A stretch of DNA of 64,000 nucleotides, from the NCBI GenBank assembly GCA_003342895.1, contig PTFA01000416.1, forward strand, positions 128,106 to 192,105, in the 5' to 3' direction. Shown here piece by piece: positions 63,511-64,000 of the stretch (position 1 is its first letter; the number at the start of each line of letters is the position of its first letter). The DNA is from Casuarius casuarius (lineage: Eukaryota > Chordata > Aves > Casuariiformes > Casuariidae). The translations under genes were made by a program, and so were the position numbers. The notes beneath the pieces were generated by a model. It saw nothing but the letters and a program-made list of their open reading frames with translations. It was not told the origin of the DNA and made no database searches.

Positions 63511-64000
63511 CAGGCATACAGTTTACTGTGCTTCGCAGATATTGCAGTCTTTACAAATTGAAAGTCTGTGGCAACCCTGCATCAAGCAAGTCTATCAGCG
63601 CCATTTTTCCAACAGCACATGCTCACTTCATGTCTCTGTGTCACATTTTGGTAATTCTCGCAATATTCCAAACTTTTTCATTATTATTGTATCTGTTATG
63701 GTGATCTGTGATCAGCGATCTTTGATGTTACTATTGTAATTGTTTTGAGGTGCCATGAACCGCGTCCATATGAGACGGCAAACTTAATCGATAAATGTTG
63801 TGTGTTTTGACTGCTCCACCCACCGGCCATTCCCCCGTCTCTCTCCCTCTCCTCAGGCCTCCCTATTCTCTGAGACACAACAATATTGAAATTAGGCCAA
63901 TTAATAACCCTACAATGGCCTCTAAGTGTTCAAGTGAGAGTCGCACATCTCTCACTTTAAATCAAAAGTTAGAAATGATTAAGCTTAGTGAGGAAGGCAT
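63511..64000 (+). mobile_element. Tigger1-type (pogo/Tc1-mariner superfamily) DNA transposon, left part
   Basis: Starts CAGGCATAC directly after a TA dinucleotide (63509..63510), the pogo/Tigger target. It contains gcttcgcagatattgc, gcaaccctgcatcaagcaag and ttggtaattctcgcaatatt, then gtgatctgtgatcagcgatc and cttaatcgataaatgttgtg, all recalled from the mammalian Tigger1 left part. One of the two tandem tttattgcgcttcg units near the end is missing. Most differences from the recalled consensus are CpG-type transitions. The full element is about 2.4 kb, so about 1.9 kb should lie outside. Confidence 0.93.
63915..64000 (+). CDS. Tigger1 transposase, N-terminal 28 codons (partial)
   Basis: Starts MASKCSSESRTSLTLNQKLE then MIKLSEEG, running off the window. 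This is the start of the pogo-family transposase, whose N-terminus forms CENP-B-like helix-turn-helix DNA-binding domains ahead of a DDE catalytic domain. Compared with the recalled Tigger1 start it lacks two residues (RK after SSE), an in-frame 6-nt deletion. Whether the rest of the frame is open cannot be seen. Confidence 0.88.
   Translation, partial: MASKCSSESRTSLTLNQKLEMIKLSEEG

Overview
This is vertebrate nuclear DNA: split genes with GT/AG introns, long AT-rich non-coding stretches and old interspersed repeats. There are no bacterial-style operons, and I see no tRNA, rRNA or CRISPR array. A decayed CR1 retroposon near 36.9 kb resembles bird CR1 3' ends. The RIMKLB protein is close to, but distinct from, the mammalian one, and no Alu, L1 or other therian-type young repeat is visible. 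I therefore infer a sauropsid, most likely a bird, with a crocodilian as the alternative.

Left part (about 1.6 to 25.8 kb, minus strand): a dead gene of the alpha-2-macroglobulin (A2M) family. I could place about 29 exon remnants in the correct order, and many keep the exact exon length and intron phase of the family. They run from the first macroglobulin domain (25.7 kb) through the FVQTD motif (23.4 kb), the thioester exon (7.8 to 7.95 kb) and the complement-like domain to the receptor-binding domain (4.5 to 1.66 kb). The thioester motif CGEQ is still readable. The gene carries in-frame stops, several frameshifts and at least five damaged splice sites, so it cannot make the protease inhibitor. 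The signal-peptide exon, the bait-region exon and one or two others were not found.

Middle (25.8 to 48 kb): mostly non-coding. It holds a degenerate repeat with a period near 112 bp (26.15 to 26.5 kb), a stretch of broken coding-like minus-strand sequence I could not identify (33.1 to 35.9 kb), the CR1 fragment and several simple repeats, including a run of 21 C.

Right part (about 48 to 59.9 kb, minus strand): the last four coding exons of RIMKLB, an ATP-grasp ligase that makes beta-citrylglutamate and N-acetylaspartylglutamate. They encode residues about 60 to 386 with an intact frame and a probable long 3' UTR. The first coding exon lies beyond the window. RIMKLB followed by an A2M-family gene on the same strand is the order known in mammals (RIMKLB then A2ML1), so the dead gene sits in the A2ML1 position.

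Right edge (63,511 to the end): the start of a Tigger1-type pogo DNA transposon inserted at TA. It looks very close to the mammalian Tigger1 consensus and includes the first 28 codons of its transposase. This is the most surprising item, because Tigger1 is best known from placental mammals. I found no convincing new molecular system; the best leads are the possible horizontal transfer of Tigger1, the fossil A2M-family gene and two unidentified coding-like relics.
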